From Chryseomicrobium aureum (GTDB taxonomy: Bacteria > Bacillota > Bacilli > Bacillales_A > Planococcaceae), in contig NZ_JAFBFG010000001.1 of assembly GCF_016909155.1 (NCBI RefSeq), positions 186,001-250,000 on the forward strand: DNA of 64,000 bases, read 5' to 3'. Below the pieces are notes generated by a model. It saw only the letters and a program-made list of their open reading frames with translations. It searched no databases and was not told the DNA's origin. Numbering within the stretch: the stretch's first letter is position 1; each line of letters begins with the position of its first letter. Below are positions 38,139-51,839 of this stretch, in pieces. The translations under genes were made by a program, and so were the position numbers.

Positions 38139-39419
38139 GTGTCAAAAGAAATTGGGATTCATGAACGACCAGTACTTCACAAATGGATAGTGTTAAGCCT
38201 GCAACATATGTTTGCGATGTTTGGCGCAACAATCCTGGTGCCAAAGCTTGTGGGCCTTAGTCCAGCAATCGCACTACTGACAAGCGGAATTGCAACAATC
38301 ATCTTTATTCTTGTAACACGTTTTCAAGTGCCAGCCTATCTTGGTTCTTCGTTTGCCTTCATAGCACCCATTTTACTCGCAACATCTACAGGTGGTATTG
38401 GCAGTGCGATGATTGGTGCGATGTTCGTATCCCTTGTCTATGCGCTAACGGCACTTGTTATCTGGAAAACAGGTCATCAGTGGATAATGAAAGTGTTACC
38501 ACCGATTGTTGTCGGACCGGTAATTATGGTCATTGGACTCGCGCTGGCACCTGTAGCTGTGGACATGGCCATGAACATCGATACAAACGGAGATGGTCTC
38601 CGCGATACCTACAGTATGCTGCATTTTTCGGCAGCATTAGTGACACTAGCTACAGCGATTATCGTACAGCTTTTCTTCCGTGGTTTGCTTGCTCTGATGC
38701 CAGTAATTATAGGAATTATCGTAGGATACATCTATTCCGTCATCATCGGAATTGTCGACTTCACAGTAGTAAAGTCAGCAAAATTCTTTCAAGTGCCTGA
38801 ATTCTTACTACCAGGGATTGATTATGAATTTACTATCACCTCTCAACTCTTGTGGATCATGGTGCCGATTTCAATCGTAACTATCTCGGAACATATTGGT
38901 CATCAGTTGGTTTTAGGGAAAATTGTCAATCGCAATTATATCGAAAATCCAGGTTTGCATCGTTCACTGATTGGAGATGGGCTCGGGACTTTTGTAAGTG
39001 CGCTGATCGGGGGACCACCAAAGACGACATACGGTGAAAATATTGGAGTCCTTGCCCTGACGCGTGTGTTTAGTGTAGCCGTAATTCTTCTCGCAGCAGT
39101 ATTCGCAATCATCTTTAGCTTTTTAGGACAGTTGATGGCCGTCATTGACACAATTCCAGCACCGGTACTTGGTGGAATATCCATTCTGTTGTTTGGGATC
39201 ATTGCTTCTTCTGGACTAAGAATGTTGGTGGAGAGTCAAGTAGACTTCGGCGATTCACGTAACTTAATCATTTCATCGGTCATCTTGATCATCGGAATCG
39301 GCGGAGCAATGGTGAAGTTTTCAGAGGTCTTCCATATTGAAGGAATGGCACTCGCTTCAATCGTAGGTGTACTATTGAATCTACTCTTACCAAAATCACC
39401 ACCCAAAACTGAATCATAA
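38139..39419 (+). CDS. pyrP: uracil permease PyrP
   Basis: 426 residues, nucleobase:cation symporter-2 (NCS2) family, with about 14 membrane segments. Motifs: LQHMFAMFGATILVPKLVGLSPAIALLTSG near the start, PAYLGSSFAFIAPI, the conserved ISIVTISEHIGHQLVLGKI with glutamate (about 250), and GGPPKTTYGENIGVLALTRV. It takes up uracil by proton symport. GTG start after AAGAGGAAC. PyrR attenuator 2 lies downstream before pyrB. Confidence 0.95.
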   Translation: MSKEIGIHERPVLHKWIVLSLQHMFAMFGATILVPKLVGLSPAIALLTSGIATIIFILVTRFQVPAYLGSSFAFIAPILLATSTGGIGSAMIGAMFVSLVYALTALVIWKTGHQWIMKVLPPIVVGPVIMVIGLALAPVAVDMAMNIDTNGDGLRDTYSMLHFSAALVTLATAIIVQLFFRGLLALMPVIIGIIVGYIYSVIIGIVDFTVVKSAKFFQVPEFLLPGIDYEFTITSQLLWIMVPISIVTISEHIGHQLVLGKIVNRNYIENPGLHRSLIGDGLGTFVSALIGGPPKTTYGENIGVLALTRVFSVAVILLAAVFAIIFSFLGQLMAVIDTIPAPVLGGISILLFGIIASSGLRMLVESQVDFGDSRNLIISSVILIIGIGGAMVKFSEVFHIEGMALASIVGVLLNLLLPKSPPKTES

Positions 39420-39431
39420 CCTTTTAATTTC

Positions 39432-39524
39432 ATCCGAGAGGTGAGAAAGGGACGGGAAGAACCACGGGTCTGTAGACTGCGTGTCTTTCCACATACCCTT
39501 TCCCACACCGGAAAGGGTTTTTTT
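39432..39524 (+). promoter_or_regulatory. second pyr attenuator, between pyrP and pyrB
   Basis: ATCCGAGAGGTGAG (39432-39445) resembles the PyrR-binding loop but lacks one A after CC relative to the usual CCAGAGAGG. The terminator ACCCTTTCC / GGAAAGGGT with T7 lies at 39495-39524. GAGAAAGGG just after the loop can pair with the terminator arm as antiterminator. Effect of the missing base on PyrR binding is unknown. Confidence 0.8.
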
Positions 39525-39544
39525 ATAGGAAAGGGAGAGAAAAC

Positions 39545-40426
39545 ATGCGCGCATTGACATCTATCGAACACCTGACAACAGACGAACTGCTCTATCTTGT
39601 CAAACGAGCACGACAATTAAAGGCAGGAAGTCCTCCACAAGTAAAGGACGGATTGGTTGCTGCAAACTTGTTTTTTGAACCAAGTACCCGCACCAAGATG
39701 AGTTTTGAAATGGCTGAACGAAAACTCGGATTGACGGTCCTACCCTTTGAAGCGGGATTTTCAAGTGCGACAAAAGGAGAATCACTCTACGATACAGTGA
39801 AGACACTTGAGGCGATTGGTGTGGATGTGCTTGTTATCCGGCATCCAGAAAACAACTACTACGAGCCAATCATTGATCAAGTCAAACCAGTGATTATCAA
39901 CGGAGGAGATGGGACAGGAAATCACCCGACCCAGAGTTTACTAGATTTGATGACAATGCTTGAGGAGTTTGAAACATTAGAAGGAAAAACGGTGACAATC
40001 GTTGGGGACCTGGCGCATAGTCGAGTCGCACGTTCAAATGTTCACGTGTTATCAAAACTTGGCGCACAAATCCAATTTGTCAGCCCGCCCGAGTGGCAGG
40101 CAGAGTTTCAAGTCTTGTTTAGCTTAGACGAGGCGATTGAAACAAGTGATGTGATCATGCTTCTTCGGGTCCAACATGAACGCCATGATGGCACACAGTC
40201 GTTCACAAAAAAACAGTATCACGAAGAATATGGTCTCACTGAAGCACGGATGGCTGCGATGAAAGACAACGCAATCGTTTTACATCCTGCACCTTTTAAT
40301 AGAGGAGTCGAAATTGCTGACGCTGTGGTAGAAGGTGACAAGTCACGAATCTTTGAGCAAATGAAAAACGGTGTTTACATGCGAATGGCTATACTAGAGT
40401 TTTTATTAAAGGAGGAAGCGGAATGA
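39545..40426 (+). CDS. pyrB: aspartate carbamoyltransferase catalytic subunit
   Basis: 293 residues. It condenses carbamoyl phosphate and aspartate. Carbamoyl-phosphate motif [19 protein letters not shown] (about 45-63), [18 protein letters not shown], the aspartate-side [11 protein letters not shown], and [11 protein letters not shown]. No pyrI regulatory gene, as in other Bacillales. ATG after AAAGGGAGAG and overlapped with pyrC by 4 bp. Confidence 0.98.
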   Translation: MRALTSIEHLTTDELLYLVKRARQLKAGSPPQVKDGLVAANLFFEPSTRTKMSFEMAERKLGLTVLPFEAGFSSATKGESLYDTVKTLEAIGVDVLVIRHPENNYYEPIIDQVKPVIINGGDGTGNHPTQSLLDLMTMLEEFETLEGKTVTIVGDLAHSRVARSNVHVLSKLGAQIQFVSPPEWQAEFQVLFSLDEAIETSDVIMLLRVQHERHDGTQSFTKKQYHEEYGLTEARMAAMKDNAIVLHPAPFNRGVEIADAVVEGDKSRIFEQMKNGVYMRMAILEFLLKEEAE

Positions 40427-41694
40427 AACGACTTTATACGAACTTACAACGCTTAACAGATCAGGGGGATTTGATTCCAACAGATTTGTTAATAGAAGAC
40501 GGGAAGCTAGTATCCTTTAACAACAGTGGACATGTAGATGAAACAGTTGATGGAAACGGCGCACTGCTCCTTCCAGGATTGATTGATGTGCACGTCCACC
40601 TACGTGAACCAGGCGGAGAACACAAAGAAACGATTGAAACAGGGACACTAGCAGCGGCAAAAGGCGGGTTTACAACAATCTGTGCAATGCCAAACACACG
40701 CCCAGTTCCCGACACAGAAGAAACGATGAGTTCGTTGATGAATCGTATCAAAGAAACTGCGCATGTGCGTGTACTTCCATACGGATCTATCACGATTCGC
40801 GAAACGGGCAAAGAACTGACCGATGCGAAACGGTTGAAGGAATCAGGAGCTTTTGCTCTAACGGATGACGGCGTAGGTGTTCAAACCGCTGGGATGATGT
40901 ATGAAGCAATGAAACAAGCAGCAAAAGAGGGAATTTCAGTCGTTGCGCACTGTGAAGACAACAGCTTATTGTTTGGTGGTGTCATGCACGAAGGTACCAA
41001 AAACAAAGAGCTCGGCCTTCCAGGCATTTTATCGGCATCTGAAGCAGTCCACATTGCACGTGACATATTGCTCGCTGAAGCGACAGGTGCACATTACCAC
41101 GTTTGCCACGTCAGCACGAAAGAGTCTGTGCGCGTCATACGGGATGCAAAGCGTGCGGGAATTCACGTGACCGCTGAAGTATCACCACACCACCTTTTGC
41201 TCTGTGAAGACGATATTCCTGAAAATAATGCAGAGTGGAAAATGAATCCACCCTTGCGTGCTCATGCAGATAAATTAGCCTTGATTGAGGGTCTAGAAGA
41301 CGGGACACTGGACTTCATCGCTACGGACCACGCACCACACACGGCTGAAGAGAAATCACACGGTTTTGAAAAAGCACCGTTCGGTATCGTCGGACTTGAA
41401 ACCGCGTTCCCGCTTCTCTATACGCATTTTGTAGAATCAGGAAAATGGTCTTTGCAGCAACTTGTAAGTTATTTTACATCGAAGCCTGCAGAAGTGTTTG
41501 GTCTTCCGTTCGGAACACTCGAACTAGGAAAACCTGCCGAATTTACACTAATCAATTTACATGATGAAAAACAAATTGACCCGACAACATTTGTCTCGAA
41601 AAGCACAAACACACCTTTTGGTGACTGGGCATGTAAGGGCTGGCCAGTAGAAACATGGTTTGATGGAAACTGTATCTGGAGGGAAAACCAATGA
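40423..41694 (+). CDS. pyrC: dihydroorotase
   Basis: 423 residues, class I dihydroorotase that closes carbamoyl-aspartate to dihydroorotate. Zinc ligands in [11 protein letters not shown] (about 55-65), the [10 protein letters not shown] and [13 protein letters not shown] histidines, and [15 protein letters not shown] (about 302-316) with catalytic Asp. Overlaps pyrB and carA by 4 bp each, so translation of the operon is coupled. Confidence 0.97.
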   Translation: MKRLYTNLQRLTDQGDLIPTDLLIEDGKLVSFNNSGHVDETVDGNGALLLPGLIDVHVHLREPGGEHKETIETGTLAAAKGGFTTICAMPNTRPVPDTEETMSSLMNRIKETAHVRVLPYGSITIRETGKELTDAKRLKESGAFALTDDGVGVQTAGMMYEAMKQAAKEGISVVAHCEDNSLLFGGVMHEGTKNKELGLPGILSASEAVHIARDILLAEATGAHYHVCHVSTKESVRVIRDAKRAGIHVTAEVSPHHLLLCEDDIPENNAEWKMNPPLRAHADKLALIEGLEDGTLDFIATDHAPHTAEEKSHGFEKAPFGIVGLETAFPLLYTHFVESGKWSLQQLVSYFTSKPAEVFGLPFGTLELGKPAEFTLINLHDEKQIDPTTFVSKSTNTPFGDWACKGWPVETWFDGNCIWRENQ

Positions 41695-42779
41695 AACGTT
41701 ATTTGATCTTAGAAGATGGCACAGTATTTGAAGGTACGGCTTTTGGTTCACAAAACGAGAGTACAGGTGAGGTGATTTTCACAACGGGAATGACAGGGTA
41801 TCAAGAATTCATCTCAGACCCGTCTAACTGTGCACAGATCTTAACACTGACGTATCCACTGATAGGTAACTACGGAATCAATCCAGAAGATTTTGAAGCG
41901 ATGGCCATCACACTTGCTGGAGTCGTTGTGCGTGAATGGACAGAACAACCTTCGAACTTCCGCTCAAATCGAACGTTCGGAGAGTTAATGGAGCAACGCA
42001 ATGTACCAGGAATTTCTGGTATTGATACTCGCATGCTAACAAAACTTCTTCGAACACACGGCTCACTTCGAGGAAAGTTGACAGCTGCGGGTGAACAGCC
42101 AGATGTTGAAAACGTTGTAGCGGAGTTAAATGCATGGTCTCTTCCGCACGATGAAGTATCTCGTGTGTCAACACAACGCCCATATCCAAGTCCGGGCCGC
42201 GGGTGCCGCGTTGTCATGATGGACTTTGGTATGAAGCACGGTCTACTTCGCGAATTGAATAAGCGCGATTGTGACGTAACCATCGTGCCATATACTACAT
42301 CTGCTGAAGAAATTCTTGCGATGCAGCCAGACGGCGTGATGTTATCAAACGGTCCTGGAGACCCAACAGATATTCCAGAAGCTATTGAAACTGTGAGAAA
42401 ACTAATTCCGGAAGTACCGATGTTTGGCGTTTGTCTCGGTCACCAACTGATCTCGCTAGCAAGCGGGGCAACAAGCTTTAAATTAAAATTTGGGCACCGC
42501 GGTGCTAACCATCCAGTAAAAGATTTGACGACAGGTCGCACGGAACTTACTTCTCAAAATCATGGCTACGCGATCGACTTAAAATCACTTGAAAATACAG
42601 ACCTAGAGCTGACACATATCGCATTAAACGATCAAACGGTCGAAGGCGTTCGCCACAAGCACTACCCAGTGTACTGCGTCCAATTCCATCCAGAAGGTTC
42701 CGCAGGCCCAGAGGATTCCGTCCATTTATTTGATCAATTCATTTCACTTATGACGAAAGCGGGGAAACAACATGCCTAA
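41691..42779 (+). CDS. carA: carbamoyl phosphate synthase small subunit
   Basis: 362 residues (pyrAA). It provides ammonia by hydrolysing glutamine. The N-terminal domain has [13 protein letters not shown] and [15 protein letters not shown]; the class I glutaminase domain has the nucleophile Cys248 in FGVCLGHQL and His/Glu in [10 protein letters not shown]. It overlaps pyrC and carB by 4-8 bp. This is the pyrimidine-operon copy; an arginine-specific one could lie elsewhere. Confidence 0.97.
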   Translation: MKRYLILEDGTVFEGTAFGSQNESTGEVIFTTGMTGYQEFISDPSNCAQILTLTYPLIGNYGINPEDFEAMAITLAGVVVREWTEQPSNFRSNRTFGELMEQRNVPGISGIDTRMLTKLLRTHGSLRGKLTAAGEQPDVENVVAELNAWSLPHDEVSRVSTQRPYPSPGRGCRVVMMDFGMKHGLLRELNKRDCDVTIVPYTTSAEEILAMQPDGVMLSNGPGDPTDIPEAIETVRKLIPEVPMFGVCLGHQLISLASGATSFKLKFGHRGANHPVKDLTTGRTELTSQNHGYAIDLKSLENTDLELTHIALNDQTVEGVRHKHYPVYCVQFHPEGSAGPEDSVHLFDQFISLMTKAGKQHA

Positions 42780-45700
42780 ACGCCACGATATCAAAACCAT
42801 CTTAGTCATCGGATCCGGTCCAATTGTAATCGGACAAGCAGCAGAATTTGATTACGCAGGTACGCAAGCCTGTATCGCACTTCGTGAAGAAGGCTACCGT
42901 GTCATCTTAGTCAATTCAAACCCAGCGACCATCATGACAGACACAGAGATGGCAGATAAAGTATACATGGAGCCTTTAACTCTCGAGTTTGTATCAAGCA
43001 TCATTCGCAAAGAACGTCCAGATGCCCTGCTTCCAACACTCGGAGGCCAGACAGGCTTGAACATGGCGATTGAACTCCACGCATCGGGAATTCTTGATGA
43101 ATTGAATGTGGAGATTTTAGGCACCAAGCTTGATGCAATTCATCAAGCTGAAGACCGCGACTTGTTCCGAAGCTTAATGAATGAACTTGGAGAACCAGTA
43201 CCGGAAAGTACGATTATTCACAACCTTGCAGAAGCACAAGCATTCGTAGCACACATCGGATATCCAGTCATTGTCCGTCCAGCGTTCACACTCGGTGGTA
43301 CGGGTGGAGGAATCTGTCACAACGACCAAGAACTTGCGGAAATCGTGACAAGTGGTTTGAAGTACAGCCCTGTAACCCAGTGCCTACTTGAAAAATCAAT
43401 TGCAGGATTCAAAGAAATTGAGTACGAAGTAATGCGTGATTCTGCAGATAACGCAATCGTTGTCTGCAACATGGAAAATTTTGATCCAGTCGGGATTCAC
43501 ACGGGTGACTCCATTGTTGTAGCCCCCACTCAAACATTGACAGACCGCGAAAATCAAATGCTTCGTAATGTGTCACTAAAAATTATTCGCGCCTTGAAAA
43601 TTGAAGGGGGATGTAACGTTCAGTTAGCACTCGATCCGCACAGCTTTCAATACTACATCATTGAAGTGAATCCGCGTGTCAGTCGCTCATCGGCACTTGC
43701 ATCAAAGGCAACGGGTTATCCGATTGCAAAACTTGCTGCAAAAATCGCAGTCGGTCTCACACTTGATGAGATGATGAACCCAGTAACGGGCAAGACGTTT
43801 GCATGCTTTGAGCCAGCACTCGATTATATCGTCGCCAAGATTCCACGCTGGCCGTTTGATAAGTTCGAGTCAGCAAAGCGTAACCTTGGAACACAGATGA
43901 AAGCTACAGGTGAGGTTATGTCACTTGGTCGCTCTTTTGAAGAAGCGATTTTAAAATCAATTCGTTCTTTAGAAACGGGTCACATGCATCTTGAAATGAA
44001 GCATGCAGATCGTATCACGGACGAATGGATTGTTAAACGAATCAAGCGTGCTGGAGATGAGCGTCTATTCTTCATTGGAGAAGCACTTCGCCGCGGCATG
44101 ACTGTCGAAGACATTCACGAGTGGAGTCAAATCGATTTCTTCTTCTTGAATAAATTAAAAGGCATTGTTGATTTCGAAACAACAATTAAAGAGCAAATAG
44201 GCGATCTAGACGTTCTCTACCGAGCAAAACGCATGGGATTTGCAGATGTAACAATCGCAAAATTCTGGAATTGGACTGAACAACAAGTGTACGATTTACG
44301 CAAGACTGAAAAAATGTTCCCGGTCTACAAAATGGTAGATACATGTGCAGGGGAGTTTGAATCGGAAACGCCGTATTTTTACGGCACATATGAGCAACAA
44401 AACGAATCCATCCGTAGTGATAAAAAGAGCGTCATGGTGCTAGGTTCTGGTCCGATTCGCATCGGGCAAGGGGTTGAATTTGACTATGCGACGGTTCACT
44501 CTGTATGGGCTATTAAAGAAGCAGGGTATGAAGCCATTATTGTGAACAACAATCCAGAAACGGTTTCGACCGACTTCTCAATTTCCGACAAGCTTTATTT
44601 CGAACCGTTGACACTAGAAGACGTCATGCACATCGTGGAACTTGAGCAACCAGAAGGTGTCATCGTTCAGTTTGGCGGACAAACAGCCATCAATTTAGCA
44701 GCTGGCTTAGAGGCTCGAGGCGTGAAAATTCTCGGAACGAGTTTAGAAGACTTAGACCGCGCAGAGAACCGTGATAAGTTCGAAGCTCTTCTACGTGAGA
44801 TCGGTATTCCACAACCGGAAGGAAAGACAGCCGTGTCTGTTGATCAAGCGCTAGCAAATGCTAGAGAAATCGGCTTCCCGGTTCTCGTTCGCCCTTCCTA
44901 TGTACTCGGTGGCCGCGCGATGGAGATTGTTTACAACGAAGAGGAACTAACGCATTACATGGAGCACGCAGTTGAAGCGAGTCCGGAACATCCGGTGCTT
45001 GTCGACCGTTATCTCACAGGTACAGAGATTGAAGTCGATGCGATATCAGACGGTGATTCGGTCGTTATTCCAGGCATCATGGAACACATTGAACGTGCAG
45101 GCGTTCACTCAGGAGATTCAATAGCTGTCTATCCTCCGCAAAATTTATCAGCGCGTCATATCGAGCAACTGGTCGATTATACAACACGGTTAGCAAAAGC
45201 ATTGAAAACAGTTGGGTTACTAAATATCCAATATGTCATTTCACGCGATGAAATCTACGTGCTAGAAGTGAACCCACGCGCAAGCCGAACTGTACCTTTC
45301 TTAAGTAAAATCACGGGAATCCCAATGGCAAACTTAGCAACAAAAGCTATCTTAGGAGAAAAGCTCGTCGAAATGGGGTATACACCTGGACTTGCTCCAA
45401 ACCAAGAAGGCGTCTATGTAAAAGTTCCTGTCTTCAGCTTCGCAAAATTACGCCGTGTGGATACGACGCTCGGACCTGAAATGAAGTCAACAGGAGAGGT
45501 GCTCGGTAAAGATCGTACACTTGAAAAAGCATTATATAAAGGACTTGTCGCTGCTGGTCTCGAATTACAACCTTATGGGACAGTTTTGATGACTGTAGCG
45601 AATAAGGACAAGCAAGAAGCAGCAAATCTCGCAAAGCGATTCCACGCAATTGGCTTCCGCGTTTTAGCGACTGAGGGTACAGCACGTGCTTTCGAAGAAC

Positions 45701-45965
45701 AAGGTATACCTGTACAAAGTGTCAACAAAATTGGGGATTCAGGTGAAACACTTGTTGATGTGATTCAGTCAGGAAAAGCGCAGTTCGTCGTCAACACGCT
45801 GACAAAAGGAAAACAACCTGCTCGTGACGGATTCCGTATCCGCCGTGAAGCAGTAGAAAATGGAGTACCTATTCTTACATCACTGGATACAGCAGAAGCG
45901 ATTTTGCGCGTGATGGAATCGATGACATTTACAACAGAAACGATGAATCCAATGGAGGTGCGCCG

Positions 45966-45969
<4 letters not shown>
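42772..45969 (+). CDS. carB: carbamoyl phosphate synthase large subunit
   Basis: 1065 residues (pyrAB). It has two homologous ATP-grasp halves (about 1-400 and 545-930). Opening [20 protein letters not shown] and its duplicate [20 protein letters not shown] mark the halves; [23 protein letters not shown] and [18 protein letters not shown] mark the ATP sites. The oligomerisation region lies between, and the MGS-like regulatory domain (about 930-1060) has [17 protein letters not shown]. It overlaps carA by 8 bp and pyrK by 4 bp. Confidence 0.98.
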
Positions 45970-48335
<2,366 letters not shown>

Positions 48336-48339
<4 letters not shown>

Positions 48340-48953
48340 AGACAAAAGCGGCACAAGCTTTATTGGAAGCACGCGCAGTACAACTATCAACAGAGCCTTT
48401 GTTCACGTGGGCTTCTGGCATCCAGTCGCCAATTTATTGTGATAACCGGTTGCTGATGGGGTATCCGAAATTGCGTGAACAAGTTGCAAGTGAACTGTCT
48501 ACTTTAATAGAGACCCATTTTCCTAAATGCGAAGTGGTGGCAGGTACGGCAACTGCTGGAATTCCACATGCAGCATGGGTAAGTACGAACCTTCAATTGC
48601 CGATGGTCTACGTTCGCTCAAAAGCAAAAGAGCACGGTCGAGGAAATCAAATAGAAGGGAAACTTGTGAGCGGGCAAAAAGTAGTAGTCGTCGAGGATTT
48701 GATTTCAACAGGTGGCAGTAGTATTACGGCTGTTGACGCATTAAGAAAAGAAGGAGCGGACGTCCTTGGTGTCGTCAGTATTTTCTCGTACGATTTACCA
48801 AAAGCTACTGAAGCATTTGAACAAGTAGGTGTTCCTGCTTACTCATTGACTACCCTAAACGATTTATTGATGGAAGATACTTCTTTATCAGCGGAAGACC
48901 GGACGTTTATTGAATCTTGGCATACAGAGTTGAAGAGAAATAGTTTAAAGTGA
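48336..48953 (+). CDS. pyrE: orotate phosphoribosyltransferase
   Basis: 205 residues. It joins orotate and PRPP. Motifs: [37 protein letters not shown], and the PRPP loop [18 protein letters not shown] (about 117-134). Last gene of the pyr operon; in the pathway it acts before pyrF. Confidence 0.97.
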
Positions 48954-48958
48954 AAATC

Positions 48959-49178
48959 AAAGAGGCTGTGACAAAACCCAGCAAAGGGAGTTTCTCGTCA
49001 TGAGAAACTCCCTTTTTGTATGTTCTATTGGGTGTAGGGGAAGCGTTCCGCGGGCGCGGGCTGAGCCTCGGTCTCAGCTTCCGCTTATAATCCCGCTGGA
49101 GTCACCCCTACACACTTTTCATTTTGTTATCTTTAACTTCATTTGTGGAATTAACTGAGTTATGTCCCTGCCTCTTTT
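48959..49178. repeat. nested palindromic intergenic element after pyrE
   Basis: About 220 bp with three nested or adjacent palindromes. Outer arms AAAGAGGCTGTGACA and TGTCCCTGCCTCTTT (48959-48973, 49162-49176) pair with three mismatches. Inside are a perfect 14-bp terminator stem (48983-49015) and a second stem GTGTAGGGG / CCCCTACAC (49032-49040, 49105-49113) enclosing a GC-rich core with GCTGAG/CTCAGC. I recall similar GAGGCTGGGACA-type elements scattered in Planococcaceae and staphylococci, so it may be a dispersed repeat. Confidence 0.6.
48983..49017. terminator. terminator of the pyr operon
   Basis: AAAGGGAGTTTCTC, loop GTCAT, GAGAAACTCCCTTT followed by T5; perfect 14-bp stem, and nearly symmetric so it may also end rqcH transcription from the other strand. 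Confidence 0.9.
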
Positions 49179-49194
49179 TATTGAGTCATAGCTC

Positions 49195-50850
49195 TTATTT
49201 CTGCAACGACCGTACAACCTCTTGGTCAGGCGTCACAAATACTGTCTTCTGCTCAAAATAAATCACAAAGCCAGGCTTCGATCCATTTGGTTTCTTGACA
49301 TGGCGAATCTCCGTGAAATCAACTGGGACAGAGGATGAGTCACGTGCTTTACTGAAATACGCAGCTAGTACCGCTGCTTCGTGAATCGTTTCTTCGGATG
49401 GCGACTCCGCGTGAATGACTACATGTGAGCCTGGTATGTCTTTCGTGTGTAGCCAAGTATCAGTCCGTTTCGCAAGCTTAAACGTCAAGAAATCATTCTG
49501 CTTATTGTTCTTACCCACAGAAATCGCCGTCCCGTCTGACGAAATATAGGCTTCAGGTTTCGGCTTACTTTCTTTTTTAGCTTTTGCTTTCGCGCGTTTC
49601 TTCAAATACCCTTGATCCATTAGCTCTTCACGAATTTCTTCAATATCAGAGGGCGATGCTTGTTCTAGTTGGCGCATCACTTCATCAAGATAAATCAACT
49701 CACTATCGGTTTTATCCATCTGTGCCCGTACCTCTTGTAAAGCTGTTTTTGCTTTCGTGTATCGATGGAAGTAATTTTGGGCATTTTGAGAGGGAGTCTT
49801 TTTTGGATTTAATGCGATGACAATGGTCCCTTGATTCTCATCGTAATAATCGATAACCGAAATCTCTTTCATCCCTTTGGTGATGGCATGCAAATTCCCC
49901 ATCAACAGTTCGCCTTTTTTCTGATCTTCTTGCAGGTTCTCTGCGCGTGTTAGATCTGCTTGAAGTTTTTTCTTTTTTGTTGTCAGTTTTTTACGCTCAT
50001 TTACCAACCAGCGCTCTAAGTCTCCAGCTTGTTGTTTCACACGGTCACGCTCTGCTTTTTGATAATACACACGGTCTAACAAGTGACCCAATGTCGCAGC
50101 AGGCATCCACTCTGTTTCTAAATGAAGGAGAGGGGATGCAGAAAACACGGTTTTGCCGCCAACTTCCGTACTACCGGGTTGATCGCCACCGCGCATAAAG
50201 CTCATTAAAAAGTCGTACGCGTCTTGGCCATCTCGAGAAGCGAGTTCTGTCGCATGAAGTTTCGCAACTCCTTGAAAATTTGCCATCCACTCTTCTGCAC
50301 TTGCAGGTAGTTCTGCAGAGTTCGCTAAAGTAAATGGATTTTCTTTGTCTTGCTTTGGTGGATAAATATAGTCCTGTCCGGGCATCATCGTGCGATACGA
50401 ATTCATCGAAGGAGGAAGGTGCTTCATCGTCTCAATGATTTTTGATGTATCACCGTTTACAAGTGTTAAGTTGCTGTGACGCCCCATAATTTCCATGATG
50501 AGAATGCGGCTAGTATCGTCTCCAATTTCATCTTTACTTCGAATCGTGAATTGAATGATCCGATCCGCTTCAATCTGCTCGACTTTTTCAATGAAGCCAC
50601 CTTCGATGTGTTTACGCATCATCATACAAAAGAGCGGTGGAGTTGGAGGGTTATCAATCGATTCATACGTCAAGTGAACACGAGCATAGGAAGGATGGAT
50701 TGAAAATAATAATTTATGGTTTTGGCCGCCTGCACGGATATGAAGCATCAGTTCTTGGGTGTTCGGCTGATGAACGCGCGAGATTCTTCCTGTTCTAAGC
50801 TGTTGAAGTTCTTGATTTACTGCTGCTGTAAATAATCCGTCAAATGCCAT
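49195..50850 (-). CDS. rqcH: RqcH, ribosome quality control NFACT protein
   Basis: 551 residues. RqcH binds stalled 50S subunits and adds C-terminal alanine tails to blocked peptides. The N-terminal NFACT-N domain starts MAFDGLFTAAVNQELQQLRTGRI in parts, with HPSYARVHLT; a long coiled coil lies at about 275-430 and the NFACT-R domain about 435-545 has SVGKNNKQNDFLTFKLA and WLHTKDIPGSHVVI. It was known as YloA/FbpA (fibronectin-binding). Reads leftward from an ATG at 50850, divergent from gmk. yloB, yloC and remA, which separate the two in B. subtilis, are absent. Confidence 0.93.
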   Translation of the reverse strand: MAFDGLFTAAVNQELQQLRTGRISRVHQPNTQELMLHIRAGGQNHKLLFSIHPSYARVHLTYESIDNPPTPPLFCMMMRKHIEGGFIEKVEQIEADRIIQFTIRSKDEIGDDTSRILIMEIMGRHSNLTLVNGDTSKIIETMKHLPPSMNSYRTMMPGQDYIYPPKQDKENPFTLANSAELPASAEEWMANFQGVAKLHATELASRDGQDAYDFLMSFMRGGDQPGSTEVGGKTVFSASPLLHLETEWMPAATLGHLLDRVYYQKAERDRVKQQAGDLERWLVNERKKLTTKKKKLQADLTRAENLQEDQKKGELLMGNLHAITKGMKEISVIDYYDENQGTIVIALNPKKTPSQNAQNYFHRYTKAKTALQEVRAQMDKTDSELIYLDEVMRQLEQASPSDIEEIREELMDQGYLKKRAKAKAKKESKPKPEAYISSDGTAISVGKNNKQNDFLTFKLAKRTDTWLHTKDIPGSHVVIHAESPSEETIHEAAVLAAYFSKARDSSSVPVDFTEIRHVKKPNGSKPGFVIYFEQKTVFVTPDQEVVRSLQK

Positions 50851-50873
50851 TTTAGTTCCTCTTTCAAAACGTT

Positions 50874-51556
<683 letters not shown>

Positions 51557-51781
51557 ATGTTATATCCATCAGTGGATTCGTTAAAGAAAAAAGTTGATTC
51601 TAAGTACTCATTGGTGAGTATCGCTTCCAAGCGTGCACGCCAGATGCAAGAAGAGAAAAACATGCGTTTAGTAAAGTATGTTTCTGATAAAAACGTTGGC
51701 AAAGCACTTGAGGAAATCGCTACAGGCGTATTAATCAATGAAGTCGCCGACCAAAATGTAGTATACGAAGACGAAGTATAA
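51557..51781 (+). CDS. rpoZ: RNA polymerase omega subunit
   Basis: 74 residues starting [30 protein letters not shown], typical of the short Bacillales omega that binds the beta-prime tail. AIN/ALEEI-type helix KALEEIATG near the end. Follows gmk directly; AAGGAGAAC provides the ribosome site. Confidence 0.95.
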   Translation: MLYPSVDSLKKKVDSKYSLVSIASKRARQMQEEKNMRLVKYVSDKNVGKALEEIATGVLINEVADQNVVYEDEV

Positions 51782-51786
51782 AACCT

Positions 51787-51813
51787 ACCTCCCAAAGATT
51801 GTCTTTGGGAGGT
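51787..51813 (+). other. hairpin between rpoZ and coaBC without a T tract
   Basis: ACCTCCCAAAGA, loop TTG, TCTTTGGGAGGT: perfect 12-bp stem followed by CATTCTG, so a weak terminator or mRNA-stabilising element. Confidence 0.5.
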
Positions 51814-51839
51814 CATTCTGTATAAAAGGGGATTTTCGA

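Noticed and set aside
39420-39544. Small open frames overlapping the pyrP-pyrB gap on the minus strand
   Set aside because: They run into pyrP and cover the attenuator; no coding signal.
49030-49115. GC-rich segment after pyrE as a small gene or structured RNA
   Set aside because: No start with ribosome site and no long open frame; better explained as part of the palindromic repeat.
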